A program made the translations under genes and the position numbers. A DNA stretch of 64,000 nt from Solimonas_A sp052035235 (GTDB lineage: Bacteria; Pseudomonadota; Gammaproteobacteria; Nevskiales; Nevskiaceae), in NCBI GenBank assembly GCA_052035235.1, contig JBPOHT010000046.1, forward strand, positions 1 to 64,000. The letters are read 5' to 3'. Shown piece by piece: positions 1-8,425 of the stretch. The notes under the pieces are model-generated. The model was not told the DNA's origin, did no database searches, and worked only from the letters and a program-made list of their open reading frames with translations. How positions within the stretch are numbered: the first letter of the stretch is position 1; the number at the start of each line of letters is the position of its first letter.

Positions 1-205
1 CCCACCCGCGCCCCCGCTTGGGCGGGCCAACCGGCCGGGTGGTCGAGTCCGCCGGGTCGGCCCCCCCGCCCACCCAGGCCCTGGGGGCCCTCGGCCGGAC
101 ATCCTGTCCGGCTCGACCCTGCACTCGGCCCCCAGGCAGGCGCTTCTGGAAGGGAACCCGGTACATCAAAGGCATTCGCTTGCGCTCACCCAGACTTTTG
201 GGACG
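1..205. repeat. Composite palindromic intergenic element, copy 1 (cut by window edge)
   Basis: Non-coding sequence built of nested palindromes. The clearest is GCCGGACA/TGTCCGGC at 94-101 and 105-112. The order of blocks (a CCCGCTTGGGCGGG-type hairpin, a GGTCGAG block, GGGTCGG, the GCCGGAC hairpin, CGACCCTGC, then ATCAAAGGCATTCGCT and GCGCTCAC) matches the reverse complement of 21041-21310. It is therefore a dispersed element, not unique spacer. Short open frames across it are not credible genes. The left end lies outside the window. Confidence 0.7.
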
Positions 206-250
206 GTCGAGGAAGCCCTTCCGCGCTCACCCCCTTCTTGATCGCGCAAA

Positions 251-283
251 AACAAAACGCCCCTCTCTTGCGGGAGGGGCGTT
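251..283 (-). terminator. Rho-independent terminator of the L,D-transpeptidase operon
   Basis: A perfect 10-bp stem (256-265 with 274-283) is followed on the minus strand by a T-rich run (TTTTGTTTTTG). It lies about 80 bp past the stop codon of the minus-strand gene ending at 366, the expected place for the end of that transcript. Confidence 0.8.
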
Positions 284-298
284 CTGGAGATGACGAGC

Positions 299-352
299 CC
301 AACCGTTCGCCCTGAAGTTCTGAGCCTGTCGAAGGATCGAAGGGCGAACGCG
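299..352. repeat. Short dispersed repeat (ACCGTTCGCCCTGA type)
   Basis: The segment carries AACCGTTCGCCCTGA, then TGAGCCTGTCGAAGG and a second AGGGCGAACG arm. Its reverse complement matches 20917-20957 closely (CCTTCGACAGGCTCAG, then AGGGCGAACGGTTGG). It belongs to the common class of short intergenic palindromes of high-GC gammaproteobacteria and lies between the terminator and the stop codon of the gene at 366. Confidence 0.65.
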
Positions 353-365
353 ATACGTAACCCCG

Positions 366-1679
366 CTACAGATTCTCCTCCCGGAAAATCTTCCACACGC
401 CCTCGCCGTCCTGCTTCCAGAACTGCTGCTTGCGGCTGCGCTGGTTGAAGTTGTCGCTGCGGTAGTCCATCTCGAATTCGGCCAGCAACAAGGGCGTGCC
501 GGCGCCGGGGTAGCGGTAGAGGCTGATGTTGCTCAGCTTCACGTCGATGGACTTCTTGCCGGCGTTGACGCGCTTCTTGTGCTCGGAGAACTGCTTGAGG
601 TTCATGCCGCTGACGGTGAACTCGGGGCCGTAGAAGGCCAGGTAGGCTTCGGTGTCCCGGGCGGACCAGCGGGCGCGCCAGCTTTCGACGCGGGCTGCGA
701 ATTCCTCGCGGTCTTTCTGCTGCGCTTCCGGCGTGACCCACTCGAGCTCGTTGCTCAGCACCACGGGGGTGTCGCCGAGGTCGATGTAGGGGGTGAGCGA
801 GAGCAGGTCGTCGTTGGACATGGTCACGCAGCCCTCGCTGGAGCGCGGCGCGCGGCTTTCGGTGTCGCGCGGTACGCCGTGCAGCCAGATGCCGTGACCG
901 GTGCGGCGCTTGAAGCTGTCCCAGGGGTTGGGATAGTTCGTGGGCCAGGCGCCGGCGCCGTAGAGCTCGGGCAGCGAGTCGTCCTTGAGCCAGCGGGTGA
1001 TGTGGTAGATGCCGATCGGCGTACGGTTGTCGCCGCGGGCTTCCTTGCCGGCGCCGTTCTTGCCCATGGCGGCGTAGTGGTGGCGCATCAGCTTGAGCTT
1101 GCCGCCACTGTTCTCGAACACGTAGAGGCGGGCGCGCTGTAGGTCGGTTACCAGCAGGTGCTTGTGCGAGTCCGGCAGCTGCAGCACGGCGTTGGGCACG
1201 GAGCCCTCGGGCGGCATGGCCTTTTCGCTGTCCAGGCGGATGCGTGCTTCCTCGGCCAGCTCGGCCAGGCGCTTGGGTTCCGGCGCGCCCTTTTCGGAGG
1301 CGGCCAGCAGCTGGCGGTGGAGCGGGCGGGCGGGAATGAACCCGGGCTGCTTGTGGGTGATTTCCTGCAGCAGGCTCAGGGCTTCGCCGGCCTGGCCGGC
1401 TTCCAGCCGTTTGATGACCTCGCCGAAAGCCCTCTCGGCGTCGATTGGCTGGCCGTCATCCTTCCAGGCGACGCGCTGCGGCGCGGCCGGCTTGGCAGCG
1501 TTGGGGACCGGGGGCGGCGGCAGTGCGGCGACGGTCAGCTGTGCGATGGGCACGCTGACCGGGTCCGGGGCGTCGTTCTGTGCCAGCTGCGGCAACAGGA
1601 AGCTCGCGCCGAGCGCGGTGAAGCACACGGCGGCCAGGGCGGATAGCGAGGCTATCCACAGGGTGTAGCGACCTGGCAT
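366..1679 (-). CDS. L,D-transpeptidase (YkuD fold) with C-terminal Cds6/NTF2-like domain
   Basis: 437-residue envelope enzyme that would cross-link peptidoglycan stem peptides or attach proteins to them. It has an N-terminal membrane anchor (residues about 8-30), a proline/alanine-rich linker, an alpha-helical part, and a YkuD catalytic domain with the motif HGxxLHG followed by SSEGCV; the nucleophile cysteine is near residue 282. After about residue 320 a SnoaL/NTF2-like domain (AYLAFYGPEF...WKIFREE) follows, the arrangement seen in Cds6-type L,D-transpeptidases. The TPR gene 28 bp upstream ends in the same kind of domain, so the two are probably one operon. A terminator follows at 251-283. 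Confidence 0.88.
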   Translation of the reverse strand: MPGRYTLWIASLSALAAVCFTALGASFLLPQLAQNDAPDPVSVPIAQLTVAALPPPPVPNAAKPAAPQRVAWKDDGQPIDAERAFGEVIKRLEAGQAGEALSLLQEITHKQPGFIPARPLHRQLLAASEKGAPEPKRLAELAEEARIRLDSEKAMPPEGSVPNAVLQLPDSHKHLLVTDLQRARLYVFENSGGKLKLMRHHYAAMGKNGAGKEARGDNRTPIGIYHITRWLKDDSLPELYGAGAWPTNYPNPWDSFKRRTGHGIWLHGVPRDTESRAPRSSEGCVTMSNDDLLSLTPYIDLGDTPVVLSNELEWVTPEAQQKDREEFAARVESWRARWSARDTEAYLAFYGPEFTVSGMNLKQFSEHKKRVNAGKKSIDVKLSNISLYRYPGAGTPLLLAEFEMDYRSDNFNQRSRKQQFWKQDGEGVWKIFREENL

Positions 1680-1707
1680 CGAAGCTGGGGGCGTGCTCAG
1701 CTGCCGC

Positions 1708-2673
1708 TCAGCGCGTGTATTCGCGGCTGATCTTCCAGCTGCCGCCCACCTGCTTCAGTTCCAGGGTCTTGGAGACCTGGTCGGAGAAGGCGTCGGACTC
1801 GTAGTCCTGGCGGAAGCTGACGCGCAGGCCGCCGTCGCTGGTGCGCGCGATCTGCGGGTTCACGGCCTTGACGCTGATGCGCTTGGGGCGGGTGATGCGG
1901 TCACGGCGCTGGGCTTCCCAGGCGCCACGGCTGATGCTGCCTTCCGGCTGGAAGTCCGGCGCGTAGAGCGCGAAGTAGGCGTCCAGGCTCTTGTTGGCCC
2001 AGGACTGGGTCCAGGCGGCCAGGGTGGCGTTGACGGCCTGGGTGGTGTTGGCGTCGACCTCGGCGGCCGGCGGCGGGATGGTGGCCGGGGGCGGCGCCAG
2101 GGCCGGAGCCGTGGCGACCGGGGTGGCCGGGCGCGGGGCCGGGGCGGCGACCGTGGTGGCCGGGTCGCTCGGGGCGTTGTCGAGCTGGCCGACCAGGGTC
2201 AGCTTGCGGCGCAGGGCGCCGTTGCCCGGGTCCAGCATCAGGGCGCGGTTATAGGAGGCGCCGGCCAGGGCGGCGTAGATGTCGCCCAGGTTCTCATGGG
2301 CGGTGGCGTAGCTCGGGTGCGTGGCCAGCGCGGCTTCCAGGGCGTCGCGGGCGCGCTCGTAGTCGCCCTGCTGGGCGTAGAGCACGGCCAGGTTGTTGTA
2401 GGGCTCGGGCAGCTGCGGGTAGTCGCGAGTCAGGTCGGCGAACACGCGGATGGCCTGCTCGATGCGGTTCAGCCGCACCAGGGCCAGGCCGCGCACGAAG
2501 CGCGCCTGCGCGTCCTGCGGGTTGGCCTGCAGGTGGGTTTCCACCTTGCGCAGGGCGTCGGCGGCGTTGCCCTGATTGAGCAGGGACTGGGCCTCCTCGG
2601 CGACGCTGGCGGCCAGCACGGGAGCAGAAGCGAAAACGATCGCAGCAGCAGCGATACGGCAGAACTTGAGCAT
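1708..2673 (-). CDS. Periplasmic TPR protein with C-terminal Cds6/NTF2-like domain
   Basis: About 321 residues. I place the start at the ATG at 2673 (MLKFCRIAAAA), which has a GAGG ribosome site 8 bases upstream; an ATG six codons earlier is also in frame. A signal peptide (cut after VLAAS) precedes several tetratricopeptide repeats (about residues 20-150), then a proline/alanine-rich linker, then an NTF2-like domain (AYFALYAPDF...WKISREY) that resembles the end of the adjacent L,D-transpeptidase. TPR modules mediate protein-protein contacts. Shared domain and operon position suggest that it works with the transpeptidase in the periplasm, which is inference. Confidence 0.8.
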   Translation of the reverse strand: MLKFCRIAAAAIVFASAPVLAASVAEEAQSLLNQGNAADALRKVETHLQANPQDAQARFVRGLALVRLNRIEQAIRVFADLTRDYPQLPEPYNNLAVLYAQQGDYERARDALEAALATHPSYATAHENLGDIYAALAGASYNRALMLDPGNGALRRKLTLVGQLDNAPSDPATTVAAPAPRPATPVATAPALAPPPATIPPPAAEVDANTTQAVNATLAAWTQSWANKSLDAYFALYAPDFQPEGSISRGAWEAQRRDRITRPKRISVKAVNPQIARTSDGGLRVSFRQDYESDAFSDQVSKTLELKQVGGSWKISREYTR

Positions 2674-2761
2674 CACGCCGACCTCGGGCATTGGATGTGA
2701 TTTGATTTACCGCTAAATATATCAGCAACGCGCGTCCGGAAGAGACGCCCTGATGGGGTAT

Positions 2762-3685
2762 TCAGCGCTTGGCGTAGACGTCCGGGGTGCCCGGAGGGCG
2801 CTTCTTGAAGCGGCGATGGACCCAGAAGTACTGCGACGGGGCCAGTTCCACGCCCTGTTCCAGCGCCTGGTTGACGCGGGTGGTGTCGGCCACGTCGTCG
2901 CCGCCCGGGAACGCCTCAAGGGCCGGGAAGAATGTCACGCGGTAGCGGCCGTTCACCCGGGCCGGGAAATAGGGCACGACCTTGGCCCGGCCCATCTGTG
3001 CCAGGCGGCCGGTGGCGCTGACGGTGAGGGCAGGATGGCCGAAGAACGGGGCGAACACCGAGCTGCGCGGATCCAGGGTCTGGTCCGGGGCGTACCAGAT
3101 GCAGCGCCCCTCGCGCAGCGCCTTCACCAGCTTGCGCAGGTCCTCGCGCGGCAGGGCCGGCAGGCCGGAACGCGCCTCGCGCCAATGGTGCATGTAGTGG
3201 TTCATGACCTTGTTGGTATAAGGCCGGTACATGGCATGGAACGGGCGGTTTGCAAGGCAGAGGTAGCGGGCGCCCAGCTCCAGCGTGGTGAAATGCCCGG
3301 TCAGCAGCAGTACGCCGTGGCCGTCCTTCATGGCGGCGTCCAGGTGTTCCAGGCCCACCACTTCGCCGTAGGGGCGCAGCTTCTCGTCGGTGGCGAACCA
3401 GGCCAGGGCGGCCTCGAAGATGCCGGCGCCCAGGTCGGCGAAGTGCTCGTCCACCAGGCGCTCGCGCTCCGCGGCGGGCATCTGCGGGAAGCAGACCTCC
3501 AGGTTGCGGCGCACGATGTGGCGGCGGCTGGGGATCAGGCGGCCGAGGAAGCGGCCCAGGCTCTCGCCCATGGCCAGCAGCCAGGGCACCGGCAGCAGGC
3601 ACAGCAGGCGCATCAGGCCGATACCGAACCAGGTCGGCCAGTAGCGGGGCGAGAGGAACGCGGGCTGGAAGGAGCGGTCGGCCAT
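2762..3685 (-). CDS. lpxL: Kdo2-lipid IVA acyltransferase, LpxL/HtrB family
   Basis: 307 residues, the usual family length. It transfers a secondary acyl chain to Kdo2-lipid IVA at the inner face of the cytoplasmic membrane. An N-terminal hydrophobic segment (about residues 20-45) anchors it. The catalytic HX4E motif is HFTTLE near residues 131-136, inside VLLLTGHFTTLELGA, and YAPDQTLD with a following FFG lies further on. It is divergent from waaA (43 bp between start codons), whose product makes the Kdo2 acceptor, so the two form a lipid A maturation locus. LpxL, LpxM and LpxP are hard to separate by eye. Confidence 0.9.
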   Translation of the reverse strand: MADRSFQPAFLSPRYWPTWFGIGLMRLLCLLPVPWLLAMGESLGRFLGRLIPSRRHIVRRNLEVCFPQMPAAERERLVDEHFADLGAGIFEAALAWFATDEKLRPYGEVVGLEHLDAAMKDGHGVLLLTGHFTTLELGARYLCLANRPFHAMYRPYTNKVMNHYMHHWREARSGLPALPREDLRKLVKALREGRCIWYAPDQTLDPRSSVFAPFFGHPALTVSATGRLAQMGRAKVVPYFPARVNGRYRVTFFPALEAFPGGDDVADTTRVNQALEQGVELAPSQYFWVHRRFKKRPPGTPDVYAKR

Positions 3686-3728
3686 CCGCGAATTGTAGCG
3701 GCCGGCGGCGGTCGTTACGCTTCCCGGG

Positions 3729-4973
3729 ATGCGCCTCCTTTATTCCTGCCTGCTGTACCTACTGACGCCCCTGGTGCTGTTGCGCCTGTGGTGGAAGGGT
3801 TTCGAGTTGCCCGACTACCGCCGCCGCTGGGGTGAGCGCTTCGGTTTCGTGCCGGCGCCGGCGCAGCCGGTGGAGGTCTGGGTGCATGCCGTGTCGGTGG
3901 GTGAATCGCTGGCCGCCCTGCCCCTGATCCGCGCCCTGGTGGCGCGCCACGGCGAGGGCCGCGTGCTGGTGACCACCATGACCCCCACCGGCTCGCAGCG
4001 TGTGCGCGAGGCCCTGGGGACCCAGGTGCTGCACACCTACCTGCCCTATGACCTGCCCGGCGTGGTGTCGCGCTACGTGTCGCGCATGCGCCCGCGCCGC
4101 GTGGTGGTGATGGAAACCGAGCTTTGGCCCAACCTGTTCCGCGCGCTGGCGCGGCGCGGCGTGCCGCTGCTGGTGGCCAATGCGCGCCTGTCGCCGCGCT
4201 CCTTCCGTGGTTATGGCCGGGTGCGCGGCTTTGCCGCCTCCGTGCTGTCGGACTGCCGCGAGGTGGCGGCGCAGAGCGAGGCCGACGCCGAACGCTTCCG
4301 CGCGCTGGGTGCGCCGCGCGTCAGCACCATGGGCAACATCAAGTTCGACCTGGCTGTGCCCGAGGCCCAGCTGGAGCTGGGCCGGCGGCTGCGCGCCGCG
4401 CTGGGTGCGCGGCCGGTGTGGATCGCCGCCAGTACGCACGAGGGCGAGGAGGAAGCAGCCCTGGCCGCGCACCGCGAGCTGCGCAAGGCACTGCCGGACG
4501 CGGCGTTGATCCTGGTGCCGCGCCACCCGCAGCGCTTCGACGGCGCGGCGAAGCTGGCGGCGCGTGACTTCAACTGCGCGCGCCGCAGTGCCTGGAACGG
4601 CGAGGCCCTGGCGGCCGACGTGTTGCTGGGCGACAGCATGGGCGAGATGTTCGGCTACTTCGCGGCCAGCGACGTTGCGTTTGTTGGCGGTAGCCTGGTG
4701 CCGGTGGGTGGGCACAATGTGCTGGAGCCGGCGGCGCTGGGACTGCCGGTGCTGTTCGGGCCGCAGATGCACAACTTCATCGCCGCGCGGGACCTGTTGC
4801 TGGGCGAGCAGGCCGCGGAGCAGATCGCCGATGCCGCTGAACTCGCCACGGCGCTCACGCGCCTGCTGCGTGATCCGGCGCGGCGCGGTGCCATGGGCGA
4901 GGCCGGGCGCCGCGCCGTGGCCGCCAACCGCGGTGCGTTGCAGAAGCTCCTCGAGCTGTTGGATCGCGCATGA
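3729..4973 (+). CDS. waaA: 3-deoxy-D-manno-octulosonic acid (Kdo) transferase
   Basis: 414 residues, typical for KdtA/WaaA. It adds Kdo from CMP-Kdo to lipid IVA. An N-terminal hydrophobic anchor (YSCLLYLLTPLVLLRLWWKG) is followed by a GT30 N-domain with the acceptor motif VHAVSVGES and METELWPN, then a GT-B C-domain with IAASTHEGEEE, VPRHPQRF and GGSLVPVGGHNVLEPAALG. All are family signatures. The stop overlaps the next start in ATGA (4970-4973), so the exonuclease gene is translationally coupled to it. Confidence 0.95.
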   Translation: MRLLYSCLLYLLTPLVLLRLWWKGFELPDYRRRWGERFGFVPAPAQPVEVWVHAVSVGESLAALPLIRALVARHGEGRVLVTTMTPTGSQRVREALGTQVLHTYLPYDLPGVVSRYVSRMRPRRVVVMETELWPNLFRALARRGVPLLVANARLSPRSFRGYGRVRGFAASVLSDCREVAAQSEADAERFRALGAPRVSTMGNIKFDLAVPEAQLELGRRLRAALGARPVWIAASTHEGEEEAALAAHRELRKALPDAALILVPRHPQRFDGAAKLAARDFNCARRSAWNGEALAADVLLGDSMGEMFGYFAASDVAFVGGSLVPVGGHNVLEPAALGLPVLFGPQMHNFIAARDLLLGEQAAEQIADAAELATALTRLLRDPARRGAMGEAGRRAVAANRGALQKLLELLDRA

Positions 4974-5953
4974 CGGACCTCGTGGTGATGCGTCCCTCGG
5001 GCCTGTACTGCCCGGCCGGCGACTTCTACATTGACCCGGCCAAGCCGGTGGCGCGGGCCGTGATCACGCATGCCCATGGCGACCATGCCCGCAGCGGCTC
5101 CATGCAGTACTGGTCCAGCCGCGAGGGCGAGGGCCTGCTGCGTGCGCGGGTCGGGCAGAAGGCCTGGATCAATGCCCTGGACTGGGGCCAGCCCACGCAG
5201 ATCGGCGCCGCGCGCGTTTCACTGCACCCGGCGGGCCACGTGCTGGGCTCGGCGCAGGTGCGTATCGAGGCCGAGGGCCAGGTCTGGGTGGTGTCCGGCG
5301 ACTACAAGCGCGACGACGACCCCACCTGCACGCCTTTCGAGCCGGTGCCCTGCGATGTGTTCATCACCGAGGCCACCTTCGGCCTGCCGGAGTACCGCTG
5401 GCCGCCGGCCTCGGAGACTGCGCGTGAAATCCATGAGTGGTGGATGCAGAACGCCGCCGAGGGGCAGGCCTCCGTGCTGTTCTCCTACGCATTGGGCAAG
5501 GCGCAGCGCATCCTGGCCGAGCTGACGCGCTACACCGATCGCAAGGTCTGGCTGCACGGTGCGATGACGCCCCTGGTGGAGGTCTACCGCAAGGCGGGGG
5601 TGAAGATGCTGCCCACCGAGTCGGCGGTGGCGCCGCCGCGCACCACGGATTTTGCGGGTGAGCTGATCCTGGCGCCGCCGGCGGCGCGCGGCACGCCGTG
5701 GATGAAGCGCTTCCGGCCTTATCGCGCGGGCTTTGCCTCAGGGTGGATGCAGAAAGACCTGCGGCGTGATGCCTGGGACCGCGGCTTCATCCTGTCCGAC
5801 CATGCGGACTGGGATGGGCTGTTGCTGAGCATCGAGCAGAGCCAGGCCAAGCGCGTGTTCGCGATGCATGGGCATACGGAGACGCTGGTGGCGCATCTGC
5901 GTGAGCGTGGCGTCGATGCGGCGGCGTTGCCGGGGGCGGCGCCGGGGTATTGA
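4970..5953 (+). CDS. Ligase-associated DNA exonuclease (metallo-beta-lactamase/beta-CASP fold)
   Basis: 327 residues. The N-terminus has the HxHxDH-type metal site as HAHGDHARSG, then HPAGHVLGSAQ and VVSGDYKRDDDPTC, and a late SDHADWDGL and HGH motif. These match the exonuclease usually encoded next to an ATP-dependent DNA ligase and an Lhr-like helicase in bacterial end-processing clusters. Neither partner is nearby here; the gene is fused by ATGA overlap to waaA instead. Function as a DNA nuclease is inferred from the family. Confidence 0.85.
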   Translation: MTDLVVMRPSGLYCPAGDFYIDPAKPVARAVITHAHGDHARSGSMQYWSSREGEGLLRARVGQKAWINALDWGQPTQIGAARVSLHPAGHVLGSAQVRIEAEGQVWVVSGDYKRDDDPTCTPFEPVPCDVFITEATFGLPEYRWPPASETAREIHEWWMQNAAEGQASVLFSYALGKAQRILAELTRYTDRKVWLHGAMTPLVEVYRKAGVKMLPTESAVAPPRTTDFAGELILAPPAARGTPWMKRFRPYRAGFASGWMQKDLRRDAWDRGFILSDHADWDGLLLSIEQSQAKRVFAMHGHTETLVAHLRERGVDAAALPGAAPGY

Positions 5954-5984
5954 TTCGTGGCGTGACTTGTCCGCGCGCGACGCG

Positions 5985-6010
5985 TGGGCAAATGAGAAGA
6001 AATTTGCCCA
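5985..6010. terminator. Probable bidirectional terminator
   Basis: A perfect 9-bp inverted repeat TGGGCAAAT/ATTTGCCCA (5985-5993, 6002-6010) lies in the 65-bp gap between convergent genes ending at 5953 (+) and 6019 (-). The arms are moderately GC-rich without a long T-run, so termination is likely but not certain. The core also resembles a common dispersed GTGGGCAAA repeat. Confidence 0.5.
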
Positions 6011-6018
6011 CCCTACGG

Positions 6019-6423
6019 TCACTCCTTTTCGTCCGGCGCATAGAGCTCCAGCACGAACTCGATGCCTCGATCTGCCAATGATCGTAGGGTTTTCACGGAA
6101 AGAGAGAAGCCTTCGTTGCTCTCTTCCATGAATCCGCCGCAAAACAGATCAATCCTGAAGCGGTGGGATACTTCAGACCAGCGAGCTATCTCGCCAGTGG
6201 CTCGCTTCAGGAGCTCTGCGATCTGGCCATCGAAGTTCTCCGGCTCGGATGGCGGTGCCTCCAGGCGCCAAGCGCCAAAGCTGCGTCGTGCCCCGGATCG
6301 AAGGACGTCGCCCTTGCAGTGTGAGCTGTCCGGAGCGCAGCCCAGCAGTTGCGTGATTTCATCGGGATCGAGATCGTCGCCAATGATCCGCAGGGACACG
6401 ACGGTGCGGGCGATTCGAGTCAT
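6019..6423 (-). CDS. DUF4279 family protein
   Basis: About 134 residues from the ATG at 6423 (MTRIARTVVSLRI); an ATG ten codons upstream is possible. The pattern RTVVSLRIIGDDLDPDEITQLLGCAPDSS near the start and EAPPSEPENFDGQIAELL in the middle fit the DUF4279 family, often annotated as immunity-like or hypothetical cytosolic proteins. No signal peptide or membrane segment. Convergent with the exonuclease gene and only 7 bp after the end of rarD on the same strand. Its function is not known. Confidence 0.65.
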   Translation of the reverse strand: MTRIARTVVSLRIIGDDLDPDEITQLLGCAPDSSHCKGDVLRSGARRSFGAWRLEAPPSEPENFDGQIAELLKRATGEIARWSEVSHRFRIDLFCGGFMEESNEGFSLSVKTLRSLADRGIEFVLELYAPDEKE

Positions 6424-6430
6424 GTCCTGA

Positions 6431-7351
6431 TCAGTTAGCGGCCAAGGGGCCACGATATCTCATTCGCCAGACGCCCTCTCCCGCATAAATCAGCAACGCC
6501 CCCCAGATGATCCCGAACCCGATCCAGTGCATCTGCAAAAAGGGCTCGTGGAACACCAGCACGCCGCACATCAGCTGCAGCGTCGGCGTGATGTACTGCA
6601 ACAGGCCCACCAGCGATAGCGGGATGCGGCGCGCGCCGTAGGCGAACCAGACCAGGGGCAGCGCGGTGACGAAGCCGCCGAGGACCAGCAGGCCGTCGAT
6701 GTGCAGGGGCTCATGGCCGAAGGCGCCGCTGCCGGTGTGCTCCCACCACAGCAGCGCGCCGAGGGCCGGCAGGAACAGCAGGCCGCTCTCCACGGCCAGG
6801 CCCTGTACGGCCGGTACGGGCATCAGCTTTCGCCACAGGCCGTAGCCGGCGAAGCTGGCGGCGATGGCCAGGGCGACCCAGGGCAGGCGGCCGGCTTGCA
6901 CGGTCATGTAGATCACGCCGATGGCGGCGATGCCTACGGCCAGCCATTGCAGGGGGCGCAGGTGCTCGCGCAGCACGAAGACGCCGAGCAGCACGCTCAG
7001 CAGCGGGTTGATGAAGTAGCCCAGGCTGGTTTCGACGATGTGGCCGACGGTGACGGCCCAGATGTACAGCCACCAGTTGCAGGCGATCAGCAGGGCGCTG
7101 ATCAGCAGCATGCCGACGGTGCGGCGGGACAGCGTGCGCAGCCAGCCGAAGCCTTCGCGCAGGCCCAGCCAGATCGCCACCACCAGTGCGCACCAGACGG
7201 TGCGGTGCGCCATGGTCTGCACGGCGGGCACGGTGACGAGCATCTTCCAGTACAGCGGGAACAGGCCCCAGATCAGGTAGGCGCCGAGCGCGGCGGTCAG
7301 GCCCTTGCGGGTCTCGCTCATGCGGTCGTCGGTGGGGTTGAAGGCGTTCAT
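6431..7351 (-). CDS. rarD: RarD/EamA-family inner membrane transporter
   Basis: 306 residues from the ATG at 7351; the ATG at 7321 (MSETRKGLTAALGAYLIWG) is an alternative. Ten hydrophobic segments are evident. The opening KGLTAALGAYLIWGLFPLYWK and AHRTVWCALVV are RarD hallmarks, as are WWLYIWAV, ETSLGYFINPLLSVLLG and LQYITPTLQ. RarD proteins are drug/metabolite-superfamily permeases (the chloramphenicol-sensitivity family). The frame stays open further upstream, but that part lies in the intergenic region and over the antiparallel epimerase gene and is unlikely to be translated. Confidence 0.9.
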   Translation of the reverse strand: MNAFNPTDDRMSETRKGLTAALGAYLIWGLFPLYWKMLVTVPAVQTMAHRTVWCALVVAIWLGLREGFGWLRTLSRRTVGMLLISALLIACNWWLYIWAVTVGHIVETSLGYFINPLLSVLLGVFVLREHLRPLQWLAVGIAAIGVIYMTVQAGRLPWVALAIAASFAGYGLWRKLMPVPAVQGLAVESGLLFLPALGALLWWEHTGSGAFGHEPLHIDGLLVLGGFVTALPLVWFAYGARRIPLSLVGLLQYITPTLQLMCGVLVFHEPFLQMHWIGFGIIWGALLIYAGEGVWRMRYRGPLAAN

Positions 7352-7448
7352 GGGGGAGGCGGCGCGCAGTGTGCCGCAGCAAGGGGAGATGCGCCACGGC
7401 GCCGGGCGCGTTAACTTACGCGCCTCTTGAATCCGGAAGCATCCCTTC

Positions 7449-8345
7449 ATGCACGTGCTGGTCACCGGCGGTACCGGCTTTATCGGCAAGGCGCTCTGCG
7501 AGGCGCTGCTGGAGCGCGAGTACGAGGTGACGGTGCTGACCCGCAACGGCGGCAAGGCCCGCGACCTGCCGTTCGGCACGCGTATCGCGATGAAGATGGA
7601 CGGCATCGGCAGCTTCGACGCGCTGGTGAACCTGGCCGGCGAAAACCTGGCCGAGCATCGCTGGACCGAGGAGCGGCGCCAGCTGTTCATCGACAGCCGC
7701 GTGCAGGCCACGCGGCGCATGGTCGAGCACCTGCGTGCATCCAGCGACCTGCCGCGCGTGATGGTGTCCGGTTCGGCCATCGGCTGGTACGGCGCCCGGG
7801 GTGACGAGATTCTCGACGAGCAGTCGAACTCCGGCGGCTACGACGAGTTCCAGTCGCTGCTGTGCCGCTCCTGGGAGGCCGAGGCGCGCCAGGCCGAGAA
7901 GCTCGGCGTGCGGGTCTGCCTGCTGCGTACCGGGATCGTGCTGGAGCGCGACGGCGGGCCGCTGGCCAAGATGCTGCCGCCATTCCAGGCGGGGCTGGGC
8001 GGGCGCCTCGGCAATGGCCGGCAGTGGATGTCCTGGATTCACCGGGCGGACCTGGTGGCGATGATCCTGTGGCTGCTGGAGGACGAGCGCTGCCGTGGGG
8101 TCTACAACGGCACGGCGCCCGAGCCGGTGACCAACGCAGGCTTCGCCCGCGAGCTGGGCCGGGCCCTGGGACGGCCGGCGCTGCTGCCGATGCCGGGCCT
8201 GGCGCTCAAGGCGATGGCCGGCGGGATCGCCGATATGTTGTTGACCGGACAGCGGGTTTTTCCCCAGCGCGCCCTGGATGGCGGCTTCCGGTTCCGGTTC
8301 CCGGAACTGCCCGGCGCCCTGTCCGACATCCTCCGCAAGGCCTGA
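7449..8345 (+). CDS. TIGR01777-type NAD(P)-dependent epimerase (YfcH-like)
   Basis: 298 residues. An extended short-chain dehydrogenase fold starts with the Rossmann motif TGGTGFIGKAL, followed by NLAGENLAEHRWTEER, the active-site region SGSAIGWYGARGDE, and LLRTGIVLERDGG. The C-terminal DUF1731-like part (GQRVFPQRALDGGFRFRFPEL) is diagnostic of the YfcH/SulA-like family. The physiological substrate of this family is not established. Confidence 0.88.
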   Translation: MHVLVTGGTGFIGKALCEALLEREYEVTVLTRNGGKARDLPFGTRIAMKMDGIGSFDALVNLAGENLAEHRWTEERRQLFIDSRVQATRRMVEHLRASSDLPRVMVSGSAIGWYGARGDEILDEQSNSGGYDEFQSLLCRSWEAEARQAEKLGVRVCLLRTGIVLERDGGPLAKMLPPFQAGLGGRLGNGRQWMSWIHRADLVAMILWLLEDERCRGVYNGTAPEPVTNAGFARELGRALGRPALLPMPGLALKAMAGGIADMLLTGQRVFPQRALDGGFRFRFPELPGALSDILRKA

Positions 8346-8425
8346 CCGGGGCATCGGTGGTTTCCTACCCCTGGAGACCCCAAGGGAGGATAGGCTGCGG
8401 GCGCGCGGAGGCCTAGAATCGTTCC

